Shown: in pieces, positions 22,915-31,575 of the stretch
How the letters are laid out: every line of letters begins with the position of its first letter
Numbering within the stretch: position 1 is the first letter of the stretch
Assembly (NCBI GenBank): GCA_945861245.1
Contig: CAMAUE010000048.1
Span: forward strand, 1 to 34,087
Length of the DNA stretch: 34,087 nucleotides
Direction of reading: 5' to 3'
Source of the DNA: Singulisphaera sp. GP187
GTDB taxonomy: Bacteria > Planctomycetota > Planctomycetia > Gemmatales > Gemmataceae
Made by a program: the position numbers and the translations under genes
Notes under the pieces: model-generated
Told to the model about the DNA's origin: nothing
The model's database searches: none
What the model saw: the letters and a program-made list of their open reading frames with translations, nothing else

Positions 22915-24900
22915 ATGCTTCGCCAATCGATGTTAGTCGCCCTTGTCAGCCTAGCCGCTCCTGGCATTTCCCAAGCTGACGTCGTCATCAAACCGGGGAA
23001 CGTCGAACTTTACCCCACCTACGCGGCCGTCGGTATTGAGGCTGCCTACAGTGAGGACGACAACGCCAACGCGCAGGCGTCGTTCGTCTGGCGCAAGGTC
23101 GGCGAAGCGACCTGGCGCAACGGCGTCGACATGACGTTCGACCGCAAGCGTAAACTCATCTGGGCGAGCATTTGGCCTCTGGAGCATGGCGACCCGATCG
23201 AGGTGCAGATTGCATTCCACGATCCCGACCTGAAGGATGCCAAGCTCCGCTGGGACGGCAGCGTCACCACGCGCAAGTTCAACTTCGCCCCGGTTGGCAA
23301 TACGATTCACGTCGATCCGGCGGGCAACGACGCAAATTCGGGGACTAAGGAAAAACCATTTAAGACATTTTCCCAGGCTGGCAAGAAACTGCAGGCCGGC
23401 GATACGTTGCTCGTGTACGACGGCGCCTATGCGGAGGGCAATCTATTCGCGGGATTGAAGGGGACTGAGGCGAAGCCGATCGTGATCGCCGCCGCCCCTG
23501 GCGCGAAACCGGTGCTCGACAGCAGCCTCCAGATCGACAAGGGCAGCGGGGCCTGGAAAGACGCCGGCGCTGGCGTGTTCGTTACGCCGGTCGCCGATTT
23601 CGCGAATTATGTCGCCCAAGACGGACTACGCGGTTTTCCGTACCCAACGCTTGCCGACCTGAAGGCGGACAAGCAAATGGCCAAACGCGTCTGGTTTTAC
23701 GATGCCAAGGCCAAATTGCTTTATGTCCGCACTGGCACCGACAAAGACGCCAATGCGCATGCCTACCACATAGCGCGGCACGCCTACGCTTTTCACCTCA
23801 GCGGCGCCAAACATGTAGTCCTGCGTGGTCTGACGATGCGGCACTATGGCGCCGCCGCGGTGCGACTTTCCGAGGGCGCCACGGGCTGCGTTCTGTACGA
23901 AAACACGATCCACAGCTGCACCGGCGCGATCTTCATGAAAAGCGAGACGACTCGCGATAACGCCATCTGGAAGAACGAAATCTTCGAACGTGGCGCTGCT
24001 GATTTCAGCTGGAACGCACATTACGCCATCGCTTATGCCAACCAGGCGATCTACTGCGACAAGGCCGGTCGAGGCAATTCGTTTTGTCATAACACGATCC
24101 ACGGCTACTTCGATCTGATCTCCGTCGAATCGTGGAAGAACGTCGAGAAAATCCAGTACAACCGCGATTGCGACATCCTGTTCAACACGCTCTACAACGC
24201 GACCGATGATGCCATCGAAGTCGACGGCGGCGGGGTCAACATGCGCATCCACGGCAATACGATCCGCAATTGTCGAACCGCGCTTTCGCTTGCGCCGATC
24301 GAGCGTGGGCCAGTCTATGTGACGCGCAATACCGCCACCTTCTTTGGCTTATTCATCAAATTCAACGTCGGCGGTACGGTGTCGCACGGCTGGACGTACA
24401 TTTATCACAACGCAGGCTACAGCCTATCGCGCGGCGCCGACGGCGGTACGGGCGTGAGCTTTGCGCCGACGCTGCCTTGCACCAACAAAATACTTAAGAA
24501 CAACATCGTCATCGTCAACGAATGGTGCGTCCGAGCTTGGCGTGCGGACAATGTACTCGACCACAACTGCTACTACCACATCCCCAACCGCGAGCCGCGC
24601 CGTTTCCAGGCCGGCAAGACGACGTATAACACGATCGCCCTGTTCGCCAAGGGCATTGGCCAAGAGGCGCATGGCCTGTACGCCGACCCATTGTTTGTGG
24701 ATGCTGCCGATGCGGGCAAATTTGCAACACCTGCACTCGACACGCCGTTCACCGTGCTGTTGACGTCCACGGCAAAAACGAGCGATCTGCGTCTGCGACC
24801 CGGCAGCCCGTGCCTCGACCGCGGCGTATTGATTCGCGGCATCAACGACGATTTCCGCGGCAAGGCGCCCGACATCGGGGCGTTTGAATCCGACAAATAG
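22915..24900 (+). CDS. Secreted right-handed parallel beta-helix protein
   Basis: 661 residues. A signal peptide (about 1-21, ending GISQA) is followed by a beta-sandwich-like stretch (about 24-125) and then the start of a DUF1565/pectate-lyase-like helix, IHVDPAGNDANSGTKEKPFK. Repeated Asn-rich turns of beta-helix coils follow (ENTIHSCTGAIFMKSE, FCHNTIHGYFDLISVE, DILFNTLYNATDDAIEVDGG, RIHGNTIRNCRTALSL), and the chain ends DIGAFESDK, a common end of such proteins. Polysaccharide binding or cleavage is likely from the fold, but no catalytic residues were identified. ATG 22915 follows GGAGG at six bases. Monocistronic, between repeat clusters. Confidence 0.85.
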   Translation: MLRQSMLVALVSLAAPGISQADVVIKPGNVELYPTYAAVGIEAAYSEDDNANAQASFVWRKVGEATWRNGVDMTFDRKRKLIWASIWPLEHGDPIEVQIAFHDPDLKDAKLRWDGSVTTRKFNFAPVGNTIHVDPAGNDANSGTKEKPFKTFSQAGKKLQAGDTLLVYDGAYAEGNLFAGLKGTEAKPIVIAAAPGAKPVLDSSLQIDKGSGAWKDAGAGVFVTPVADFANYVAQDGLRGFPYPTLADLKADKQMAKRVWFYDAKAKLLYVRTGTDKDANAHAYHIARHAYAFHLSGAKHVVLRGLTMRHYGAAAVRLSEGATGCVLYENTIHSCTGAIFMKSETTRDNAIWKNEIFERGAADFSWNAHYAIAYANQAIYCDKAGRGNSFCHNTIHGYFDLISVESWKNVEKIQYNRDCDILFNTLYNATDDAIEVDGGGVNMRIHGNTIRNCRTALSLAPIERGPVYVTRNTATFFGLFIKFNVGGTVSHGWTYIYHNAGYSLSRGADGGTGVSFAPTLPCTNKILKNNIVIVNEWCVRAWRADNVLDHNCYYHIPNREPRRFQAGKTTYNTIALFAKGIGQEAHGLYADPLFVDAADAGKFATPALDTPFTVLLTSTAKTSDLRLRPGSPCLDRGVLIRGINDDFRGKAPDIGAFESDK

Positions 24901-25233
24901 TTCGCCATTTTCTTGGTTCCCAAACTCCTGTTTGGGAACCCCCGCCTTTGAAACTCCCTTTCGCGAAACCTGTGGTCGCATGAATTCGCTACGGTGAAAC
25001 AGAGTTTCCTTAACGCGCGTTCCCAGATAGTAGTTTGGGAACGCGAAAAAACCCGCTATCAATAGCGGGCTATATGGAAAGTTTCCAAATTCGGCCTTGA
25101 CGCCTTCGCAAATCTCCTTTATAGGCCCGCACACTCAATCGATGTTTTGTGGTTACGTGGGGTCGCGCAGGGGAGACCGTCCGGGGGATGGCGGTCGCGG
25201 CGCGGATGGTCTTTTCTTTTAGGGAGCTTGGGT
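24901..25233. other. Intergenic region with three hairpins
   Basis: 333 bases without a gene. It contains three palindromes: 24915-24940 (ggttcccaaac stem), 25016-25045 (cgcgttccca stem) and 25050-25073 (cccgcta/tagcggg). The first two share a ttcccaaact core. The first, just past the stop codon, may act as a terminator though no T tract follows. AGGGAG at 25221-25226 is the ribosome binding site of the next gene. Confidence 0.75.
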
Positions 25234-26844
25234 ATGAACTTGGCACACCTCCTGGGACGTTGGACCATGCGAACTATCCATGCGAGTATTCTCGCCGCCG
25301 CCTTGATTGGCTCGGCAAATTTTGCCTTCGGGCAGCCGGCTGATTCGGCGGGATCGAAGGTGTCGGCGAAGCATATTACAAACGGCCGCTGTTTCGACGT
25401 GCCCGTTGATGTGCCGCAGGAGCATCGCCTGGCGTTGAGCGAGATTGGCTCGTATGTTCGCATGCCTACGACGCAATGGCGATTGTACGAGAGCATGCCG
25501 AATCCTACGACTCGCTCCAATTACAAGATCAATGAGGATGGCGAATCCTGGCGCACGCTGGTCGTGGCCGATAAGGCAGGACGAACCGTGCCTGCGGACC
25601 TCAATCTGGAGGCATCCAGCCAGCACGTTGTGATCGACGCGGTTCCGCCAGTGATACAGTCGCAACCGGTTGTCGGCGCAGATGGCGACCTGCCGTTCCG
25701 TTGTAGGCTGAAAGTCGCACATCCCAATCACGTCAGCCTGAAGGCAACCTATAAAACGCCGAGCGGCTTGGTGCTGCTCGACATGGTTCGGGGCCAACCA
25801 GGCGATTTTCGAGTTCGCGCGACCGAGGCGTCGCAGTATCCCGTGGTCACTACCGCTCGCGATTTTGCGGGCAATGTCGTTTCGCGTGACGTGAACTCGG
25901 CGACTTTGGTCGCGGCCAAAACCGACATCGCCCATACGAGCAGCAATCGGCCGAGTTTCCGTGATACGCTGCCGGTGCTGTCAGCGAATCGCAACGACCT
26001 GCCAATGCCTCGCATCGAACTGCTGCCGATGGATACGTCGATACCCACGAAGGCCAATCGGCCCGGACTTCCTTCGTCGGGCATTTCGTTGGTCGATTTG
26101 GGCAATGTTTCGCCTAAGCCGACGAACTACAACACGAGCAAACCGAACCGACCCGAGCACGTACCCAACTTGCCGACGAATACCACAGTGAACCGCGGGA
26201 CGCCCCATCCGCTCATCAATACCGAGCATGCCTCGATCGAGTATCGCATCGATCAAGTCGGACCAAGCGGCGTCGGCAAAGTGGAAATCTACATGACGAC
26301 GAACAATGGCCAAAGCTGGCATCGTCTCGGTGAGGACGCTGACAAACGCAGCCCCGCCGACATCAAATTGCCAGGCGATGGTGTCTATGGCATCCGCATC
26401 GTCGTAACCAACGGCAACGGGTTCGGCGGCCGCGCTCCCGTCGCCGGCGATGCTCCGCACGGCATGATCGAAGTCGATACTACAAGCCCGTTCGCCCAAC
26501 TGCGATCCGCCGAAATTCTGCCTTCGTCTGGCCAGGTCGAGATTCGCTGGAACGCTTCCGACAAGAATCTCGGCGCCGAACCGGTCACGCTGTCTTATCG
26601 CACGCGCACCGATGGCCCTTGGCAGCCCATTGCTCGCGGCATCAAGAACGACGGCCTCTATCGCTGGGCGTTCCCACGCGACGCCGGCGCTCAGTTCTAC
26701 TTCAAAGTCGAAGTCGCGGACCAGGCCAGCAACATCGCCCACGATACGACGCGTCAGCCGATCGTCATCGACACGACCGAACCCAGCGCCATCGTCCTCA
26801 CCGTCACCGGCAGCGGAACGCGACCCAACGTCGGCGGAAACTAA
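25234..26844 (+). CDS. Large secreted protein with Ig/Fn3-like beta domains, unknown function
   Basis: 536 residues. A signal peptide lies near residues 12-32 (RTIHASILAAALIGSANFAF). The rest is low in helix and has repeated beta-sandwich style segments: residues about 85-225 and 330-530 contain VVIDAVPPVIQSQPVVGADG, IEYRIDQVGPSGVGKVEIYM, VEIRWNASDKNLGAEPVTLS and IVIDTTEPSAIVLTVTG, the D-T-T-x-P pattern of bacterial Ig-like domains. The middle (about 240-320) is Pro/Asn/Thr-rich and probably disordered. ATG 25234 follows AGGGAG at eight bases; the frame extends to 25147 but without a site. Probably cell-surface; no partner visible. Confidence 0.75.
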   Translation: MNLAHLLGRWTMRTIHASILAAALIGSANFAFGQPADSAGSKVSAKHITNGRCFDVPVDVPQEHRLALSEIGSYVRMPTTQWRLYESMPNPTTRSNYKINEDGESWRTLVVADKAGRTVPADLNLEASSQHVVIDAVPPVIQSQPVVGADGDLPFRCRLKVAHPNHVSLKATYKTPSGLVLLDMVRGQPGDFRVRATEASQYPVVTTARDFAGNVVSRDVNSATLVAAKTDIAHTSSNRPSFRDTLPVLSANRNDLPMPRIELLPMDTSIPTKANRPGLPSSGISLVDLGNVSPKPTNYNTSKPNRPEHVPNLPTNTTVNRGTPHPLINTEHASIEYRIDQVGPSGVGKVEIYMTTNNGQSWHRLGEDADKRSPADIKLPGDGVYGIRIVVTNGNGFGGRAPVAGDAPHGMIEVDTTSPFAQLRSAEILPSSGQVEIRWNASDKNLGAEPVTLSYRTRTDGPWQPIARGIKNDGLYRWAFPRDAGAQFYFKVEVADQASNIAHDTTRQPIVIDTTEPSAIVLTVTGSGTRPNVGGN

Positions 26845-26848
26845 ATCA

Positions 26849-26917
26849 CCAAGCTCGCAGGCTCCTATACGTCGCCTGCGGGGGTCTGACCCGCGCAGGC
26901 TCCGCGTCGCCTGCGGG
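26849..26917. repeat. Inverted repeat between convergent genes
   Basis: caagctcgcaggc at the left pairs with gcctgcgggcttg at the right, with a second internal pairing. It fills the 88-base gap between the secreted protein gene and dusB and may end both transcripts. Confidence 0.7.
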
Positions 26918-26932
26918 CTTGAGCAGTACACC

Positions 26933-28030
26933 TCACCAGTGCGAAATCGGTCCCTTGGGCACGCCGATCTCAGGCATCTCGCCCGCTTTCCATGTCACTG
27001 GCGGGCCTTTCGCGCGAAGTTGGCTGACGATGTCCTCAAAGTCAGCGACCCCATCCAGCATCATCAAGCGTAGATGCAGTTCCTTCCCCGGTTTCAATAC
27101 GCGCGAATACCAGCCGCCACACTTGCGAAATGTCAGGCTTGCGCCACGTTCGCCACGTTGCTCGACAAGCCGATGAAAATGCCGACCCATGAAACGAAGG
27201 TGGTCGTCGTAGCTTGGAATTGTGCCAAGTTCGCCGGTGCATTCGGATGAACAAAGCTGCGCGAATATCCAGGGGTTGAGCAGCGCCCCGCGGCCGATGC
27301 CGATGGCGGCGCAACCGGTTTCGTGAAACATTCGCTCTGCGCCGGCGATGGTTCGCACGTCGCCGTTGCCGATGATCGGCATGCGCTCCACCGCTTCGAC
27401 GACGGCGCGGATGCCCGCCAAACTCACCGGCCCCGAAAAACCTTGCTCGCGCGTTCGGCCATGAATCGTCACCGCGGCCACGCCGACTTGCTCGAAGCTC
27501 GCGGCCAGGCGCGGCGCCGTAAGATTCTGATCGTCCCAGCCGAGCCGCATCTTGACGGTGACGGGAATGCGGACGGACTCAACGATTTGCTTGACGAGTG
27601 CGGTCGTACCGACGGCGTTGCACATCAGCGCCGACCCGCCGCCGTTCTTGACGACTTTGTTGACCGGACAACCCATGTTGATGTCGATCGCCGCCACGCC
27701 GTAGCTTTCCAGCCACTGAGCCGCTTCAGCCATCTCGCGTCCATCGGCGCCATAGATTTGTGCTGCCAGCGGCGCGTCGGCTTCACACGTCTCGATAAAT
27801 TCGTTCGTTCGCTTGCTGCCCATCAACAATGCGCGCGAACTAACTAATTCTGTCGTCGCCAAGCCCAATCCGCCAAGCTCACGCACCGCGACACGATACG
27901 GCAAATTCGTATAACCCGCGAGCGGCGACAAGCAGTAGCGCGACGCTAAGTTCAGGTCGCCGATGCGCAGCGTCTTCGGCGTGGACGCTGGTGTCGTATC
28001 GAGTCGGTCGAGGGTCGCGACGATTGTCAT
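26933..28030 (-). CDS. dusB: tRNA-dihydrouridine synthase
   Basis: FMN-dependent enzyme reducing uridine in tRNA D-loops. 365 residues. The N-terminal TIM barrel has the FMN-binding CLSPLAGYTNLPYR start, the active-site loop DINMGCPVNKVVKNGGGSAL with catalytic Cys121, KMRLGWDD, TIHGRTREQGFSG and GNGDV; IGIGRGALLNPWIF is the second phosphate-binding region. The overall pattern fits the DusB subgroup. ATG 28030 precedes the normal start with an N-terminal stretch of about 18 extra residues; a longer frame reaches 28075 through a repeat-like sequence. No strong ribosome binding site. No fis or other partner is adjacent. Confidence 0.93.
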   Translation of the reverse strand: MTIVATLDRLDTTPASTPKTLRIGDLNLASRYCLSPLAGYTNLPYRVAVRELGGLGLATTELVSSRALLMGSKRTNEFIETCEADAPLAAQIYGADGREMAEAAQWLESYGVAAIDINMGCPVNKVVKNGGGSALMCNAVGTTALVKQIVESVRIPVTVKMRLGWDDQNLTAPRLAASFEQVGVAAVTIHGRTREQGFSGPVSLAGIRAVVEAVERMPIIGNGDVRTIAGAERMFHETGCAAIGIGRGALLNPWIFAQLCSSECTGELGTIPSYDDHLRFMGRHFHRLVEQRGERGASLTFRKCGGWYSRVLKPGKELHLRLMMLDGVADFEDIVSQLRAKGPPVTWKAGEMPEIGVPKGPISHW

Positions 28031-28045
28031 GTAGTTATTATTGTT

Positions 28046-28078
28046 TAGCCGCTCGCCTTTGGCGAGCGCGAACATCGC
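28046..28078. repeat. Short palindrome upstream of dusB
   Basis: tttagccgctcgcctttggcgagcgcgaac contains the stem cgctcgcc/ggcgagcg with a 3-base loop. Its tttagccg end resembles family B. Confidence 0.6.
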
Positions 28079-28114
28079 GATTGCGTGATGTTAATTGCAG
28101 GTAAGCGAGATCGG

Positions 28115-29038
28115 TTACGTCGAATAAATCCATCGCCCAAGGATCATGCCTGGGATGAGAAGGATTGCAAGCAATAGGCCGAAACTGCCAACGAATGCAC
28201 TGACGAGAATCGCATCGAGCACGACCAGGCCAAGGATGCCTCGTTTAATGACACGCTGAACGAAGCGAGGTTCGGGCCGGCGTATCGCCTTGTAAACCGC
28301 AACGCCAAGGTACGCCCCGAATGCAGCCAGGGCGTAGACGAATAATGGCGAGGGTTCATAGTCGCCCGCTGCTTCCGTCGCCACCGCCGCCACTGAAAGT
28401 GCGAGAAGCAGGCTGACGAGAATGCAAACCGCCGCCCCGATCAGCATGGTTTGGCTGCTCATCTCAGCCTCGGTTCGCGCGAACCATGTGATGCCCGCGA
28501 TGTACGTACCGATCACGATGGCGACAAGCCAGCCCCAACCGGGTGGCCAAGTGCCGAGTATCGACAAGCCGAGGAGGATATTGAGCAGTCGGCACAGACC
28601 CATGAAAACCGGGCCGACAAATGTCGCCTTGAATACGCCGTTGTAGAGAAAGATCACGACGACCAGCACTCCCGCGATCGGCAAAGAACGCCAGCGAAGA
28701 GTTACGCCATCGTCACCAAACCGCACATCGGCGAACAGCGCGAGCAGAACGCCGCCAATCGTCAGCGCAATAGCGAACAGCAGCGCCGAGCGCATCGACA
28801 CGCGGCCCGAAGGGAGCGGTCGGCCGGGACGATCCCGGCGATCTTCAAGCACGTCGAAATAATCGTTCCACACCATGCCCGACCAGTACAGCAGCATCGA
28901 ACTGCCGAGCAGGCAGACAAACGTCGGCCAATGCGTCAACGCCAAACCCGTCGCGATGCCGCCGAAACAAATGTCCGCCAGCGCGGAGAACGTGTTCGGC
29001 AAGCGAACGAGCTGCGCGAAGGCGAGCAGGTGTTTCAT
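28115..29038 (-). CDS. UbiA-family prenyltransferase
   Basis: 307 residues with about eight membrane segments. The prenyl-diphosphate/Mg site is NDYFDVLED (58-66, N-D-x-x-D-x-x-x-D), followed by RPGRPLPSGRVS (70-81). The second Asp-rich motif of typical UbiA enzymes is not obvious. The start ATG (29038-29036) overlaps the TGA of the upstream TIM-barrel gene by the sequence ATGA, so translation is coupled. UbiA homologues attach isoprenoid chains to aromatic or other acceptors; a UbiA gene next to a sugar-isomerase-like gene recalls the EboC/EboE pair of ebo clusters, but the other ebo genes are absent and that link is tentative. Confidence 0.85.
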   Translation of the reverse strand: MKHLLAFAQLVRLPNTFSALADICFGGIATGLALTHWPTFVCLLGSSMLLYWSGMVWNDYFDVLEDRRDRPGRPLPSGRVSMRSALLFAIALTIGGVLLALFADVRFGDDGVTLRWRSLPIAGVLVVVIFLYNGVFKATFVGPVFMGLCRLLNILLGLSILGTWPPGWGWLVAIVIGTYIAGITWFARTEAEMSSQTMLIGAAVCILVSLLLALSVAAVATEAAGDYEPSPLFVYALAAFGAYLGVAVYKAIRRPEPRFVQRVIKRGILGLVVLDAILVSAFVGSFGLLLAILLIPGMILGRWIYST

Positions 29039-29880
29039 AGTTTCGCCAGGATTTCTTGAACCCGCGTCAGTGCCGTCTGCGCCGCAAGATCAGGGTTTTC
29101 GATATAAGGATACAGCTCAACCGTCACCCAATCATTATAGTTGATCGCACGGATGGCTCGCAGGCAAGCCGCGAAATCAATCGCGCCGTCGCCGGGGACC
29201 ATGTGCTGATGCACCCGCGTGGCGGCGATGTCTTCCAGGTGGAAGTGCCGAATGTACTTGGCGACGCGCGGGATCGTCGTCGCGGGATCGTCGGACACGC
29301 AATAGGAATGGCCGATGTCGAAGTTCAACCCAACCGCCGGCGATTGGATGTGCTGCATGAATTCGAGAAACTGATCGGCGGTCTCGATGAGCAACCCCGG
29401 CTCCGGCTCGACGAGCAGCAGCACGCCTTCCTTCTCCGCATGCTCCGCGACCGGCTTGATCATCTCGACAAAGAGATTGAGCGCCGCCGACCACGACTGC
29501 CCCGCTTCGACAGGCCCGCCCGGCTCGGTGGTGATGCACGGCGCACCGAGTGCCTTGGCGAGCGTCAATGCTCGTTTAGTGTGATCGATGCGAATCTGCC
29601 GATAGTGCCGATCGGGTTCGATCCACGACGGATACCAATACTTCTGCCGCGGATCATTGACGGCATGCATCATGAACGCGTTGATGTTGGAGATCGCGAG
29701 CTTGTTGTCGCTAAGCGCCCGCTTGATGCTCTGCAGTTGCTCGTCGAGCATATAAGCCGGCCAAGCATGCGGCACATCCGCCATGATCTCAACACCGGCA
29801 TACCCGATGCGTGCAAGCCGCTGACAGGTCTCGGTGAAGGAGAAGTTGAGGTAAGCATTGGTGGAGAAGGCTAGTTTCAT
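29035..29880 (-). CDS. Sugar phosphate isomerase/epimerase-like TIM-barrel protein
   Basis: 281 residues, xylose-isomerase-like AP endonuclease 2 fold. Likely metal ligands are the Glu and His residues at strand ends: LLLVEPEPG, LNFDIGHSYCV, IRHFHLEDI and WVTVELYPY. The start MKLAFSTNAYLNFSFTETC is typical. ATG 29880 has AGGA/AGAAG upstream; the frame open to 29955 adds an unrelated stretch. It is the first gene of a two-gene unit with the UbiA prenyltransferase (ATGA overlap), suggesting that the two act on the same small molecule. The exact substrate is unknown. Confidence 0.85.
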   Translation of the reverse strand: MKLAFSTNAYLNFSFTETCQRLARIGYAGVEIMADVPHAWPAYMLDEQLQSIKRALSDNKLAISNINAFMMHAVNDPRQKYWYPSWIEPDRHYRQIRIDHTKRALTLAKALGAPCITTEPGGPVEAGQSWSAALNLFVEMIKPVAEHAEKEGVLLLVEPEPGLLIETADQFLEFMQHIQSPAVGLNFDIGHSYCVSDDPATTIPRVAKYIRHFHLEDIAATRVHQHMVPGDGAIDFAACLRAIRAINYNDWVTVELYPYIENPDLAAQTALTRVQEILAKL

Positions 29881-29912
29881 GTTTCTTCTGGTTTCCTTCG
29901 GGCATGCATTCG

Positions 29913-30848
29913 TTAATTGCCATGTCCCCTTGCTTGGCAAATCAAGCAATGGCATCCAGCAGGAACGTAATGTCGTAGACCGTGTAGTTTTCCCGCGTCT
30001 CTGTCAAAGCGGTGGAATATCCGCAAGAAATTCCGTTCTTCAGGACTATTGGGCATGGCGTTTTTGTCCAAGTATCGACGAACAGCGTACGCACAAACAT
30101 CGACCAATTGTAATCCACCAAGCTGTTCGCTCGAAGCAAAAAACGGAACGTCAATCACATGGACGAGATTTCCCCAGGGGTGTCCGTGCTGTCGATAGGT
30201 CGTGAATTGGCTCTGGAGGTTTGCTTCGGTGGACGTATCGCGATCAAGTATCAACAGACCGTTGTCAATGGAAGGTCGCGGGCTATTTTGTTGCTTCCAG
30301 CGGTGCCGTCGTTGTAGAAATGCATCAAACCTTGCCACGACCTGTTCAAACGCCTGCCCGACTAGATCGATCTGGCCGGCCAACACACCTGGATGAGCCT
30401 TGAAAATTGATTCACCGAACAAACGAATGCCCTCGTGAGCCCCCACTAAATCCAGCGCGTCTTCTAAGAGTCTTGACCTTTCCAAGCGAGAAAGATGAAT
30501 GAATGGATCAGTCCTCTTGTACTTTTGACGCAATTGCCTTTTTTGCTCGGCATTCGTTGATGACTGAAGGCGTTGTTCGCGCATCGCAGCCACGCGCGCT
30601 CGTCGATCCGTCCATGACATACTTTCAAAATCCTGGATCTGCTCTTGTTCACTTATGGTGGACGCGAATTGTTTTACATGTATCTCAAAATCCTGGCTAC
30701 CGAAGCGATAGCGGCGCTTCAGCCCGTCCATTCTCTTGTTGAGCGCAAACCAAGTTCCTTCATGGACGCAAACGCCAAGAAGGGTGTAATGGCGAGAAAC
30801 GTCTTGCTGTTCGGGCGTACCAGAAGCATCGACGTACAACAAGAACAT
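29913..30848 (-). CDS. DUF3800 domain protein
   Basis: 311 residues. The start MFLLYVDASGTPEQQ gives the conserved N-terminal Asp of DUF3800 (usually YIDESG), then HYTLLGVCVHEGTW. The middle (about 75-125) is charged and helical. LLILDRDTST and DVPFFASSEQLGGLQLVDVCAYAVRRYL are the C-terminal blocks with the conserved Asp residues. The fold is RNase H-like by family description and such genes are common in mobile and defence regions; the activity is not established. A C-terminal CHCLICQARGHGN adds two or three cysteines. ATG 30848 is chosen because the domain begins there. It is the first gene of the right-hand island, with a structured leader at 30854-30905. Confidence 0.82.
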   Translation of the reverse strand: MFLLYVDASGTPEQQDVSRHYTLLGVCVHEGTWFALNKRMDGLKRRYRFGSQDFEIHVKQFASTISEQEQIQDFESMSWTDRRARVAAMREQRLQSSTNAEQKRQLRQKYKRTDPFIHLSRLERSRLLEDALDLVGAHEGIRLFGESIFKAHPGVLAGQIDLVGQAFEQVVARFDAFLQRRHRWKQQNSPRPSIDNGLLILDRDTSTEANLQSQFTTYRQHGHPWGNLVHVIDVPFFASSEQLGGLQLVDVCAYAVRRYLDKNAMPNSPEERNFLRIFHRFDRDAGKLHGLRHYVPAGCHCLICQARGHGN

Positions 30849-30853
30849 AACAA

Positions 30854-30905
30854 TGGAGGCCCGGGAGGGACTTGCGCCCCAATGTGCCAAAGGCACCCCC
30901 GGGCC
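30854..30905 (-). other. tRNA-like hairpin element in the DUF3800 leader
   Basis: On the minus strand GGCCCGGG pairs with CCCGGGCC (30905-30898 with 30865-30858), followed by T and then CCA (30856-30854). Inside are a 5-bp hairpin (GTGCC TTT GGCAC) and a possible weak T-arm (GGGGCGCAAGTCCC). It is too short (52 bases) for a normal tRNA and lacks an anticodon arm; it may be a tRNA remnant or simply a leader hairpin. Confidence 0.35.
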
Positions 30906-30962
30906 GGAGAGGGGGAGAGAATGCCCCCTGTTGTAGAATTATCGGATGTTTTGCAGGAAATG

Positions 30963-31142
30963 TCAATTGAAATGTAAAGTGTATCCCTCAAAAACTTCCA
31001 CAACGCCCCTTATCTTACGGGGATGAATCAAAATCACTTTGAAGATTTGCGTCGTTCCCCGCACCACAATTCGACCGGCTTGCATGGCGAGCACGTAGTC
31101 CCCCTCGGCTTTCTTTACCCAGGCCCGCGTCGTTTTCTTCAT
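30963..31142 (-). pseudogene. Truncated HEPN-domain gene (stump of MNT partner)
   Basis: A 59-codon frame starts at ATG 31142, inside the 3' end of the MNT gene in another frame. Its first 20 residues, MKKTTRAWVKKAEGDYVLAM, are the usual start of a HEPN protein partnered with MNT in planctomycetes and other bacteria. After that the sequence no longer fits the family (no R-x4-6-H motif) and it ends at TGA 30965-30963. It appears to be the 5' stump of a HEPN toxin or scaffold gene whose remainder has been lost. Confidence 0.55.
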
Positions 31143-31500
31143 ACAGAACCTTGCCTTGCGAAAGGATTGGCGTCAAAAACGACTCTTTTTCCGCCAACCG
31201 CGATCGTACTTGCTCCGGTTTGCGAACGATCAGATCGGCAGAAAACGGCGCCGTCAATCGGTATTGAATGCGCACCGCCTGCTCGTGCTGACTGCGTGTC
31301 GGCATGATGACGAGCAAGTCCACGTCGCTATCTTCCGTCGGCGTGCCATAGGCGTAAGAGCCGAACAGTATAATCTTCTCCGGCAGGAACTCCTGGGCTA
31401 TCGCGCGCGCATACCGGCGAATCACACGCATGGGCACGTCAGCCCCCATGTAAATGCGCTTCGGCGGAAAGGGAAAGAGGCTCGGTTGCGTTTTCGCCAT
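31015..31500 (-). CDS. MNT-type nucleotidyltransferase (antitoxin-like), extended C-terminus
   Basis: 161 residues. The minimal nucleotidyltransferase motif is LFGSYAYGTPTEDSDVDLLV, with Gly47-Ser48 and metal-binding Asp59 and Asp61. MNT proteins pair with HEPN proteins as toxin-antitoxin modules, where the MNT can AMPylate the HEPN RNase. The natural end of the domain is near KVLYEEND (about residue 125); the remaining residues are read from the start of the truncated HEPN gene in another frame, so the tail is probably an artefact of lost sequence. ATG 31500 is preferred over GTG 31521, but neither has a good site. Probably no longer part of a working pair. Confidence 0.78.
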   Translation of the reverse strand: MAKTQPSLFPFPPKRIYMGADVPMRVIRRYARAIAQEFLPEKIILFGSYAYGTPTEDSDVDLLVIMPTRSQHEQAVRIQYRLTAPFSADLIVRKPEQVRSRLAEKESFLTPILSQGKVLYEENDAGLGKESRGGLRARHASRSNCGAGNDANLQSDFDSSP

Positions 31501-31523
31501 GTCGCTATTGTATCCGAACACTC

Positions 31524-31574
31524 CGTAGCGTGCGTCAAGCGCACTCGCGCGGAAGCACCTCGCCGTTGCAAGGG
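31524..31574. repeat. Family F repeat, partial copy
   Basis: gtgcgtcaagcgcactcgcgcgg followed by a degenerate accacgccgttgcaaggg-like part, matching the left half of the palindrome at 32468-32545. It separates the MNT gene from the next gene. Confidence 0.7.
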
Positions 31575-31575
31575 C

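Noticed and set aside
30850..30930. Intact tRNA gene
   Set aside because: Acceptor-like ends are only 52 bases apart and no anticodon arm can be drawn.
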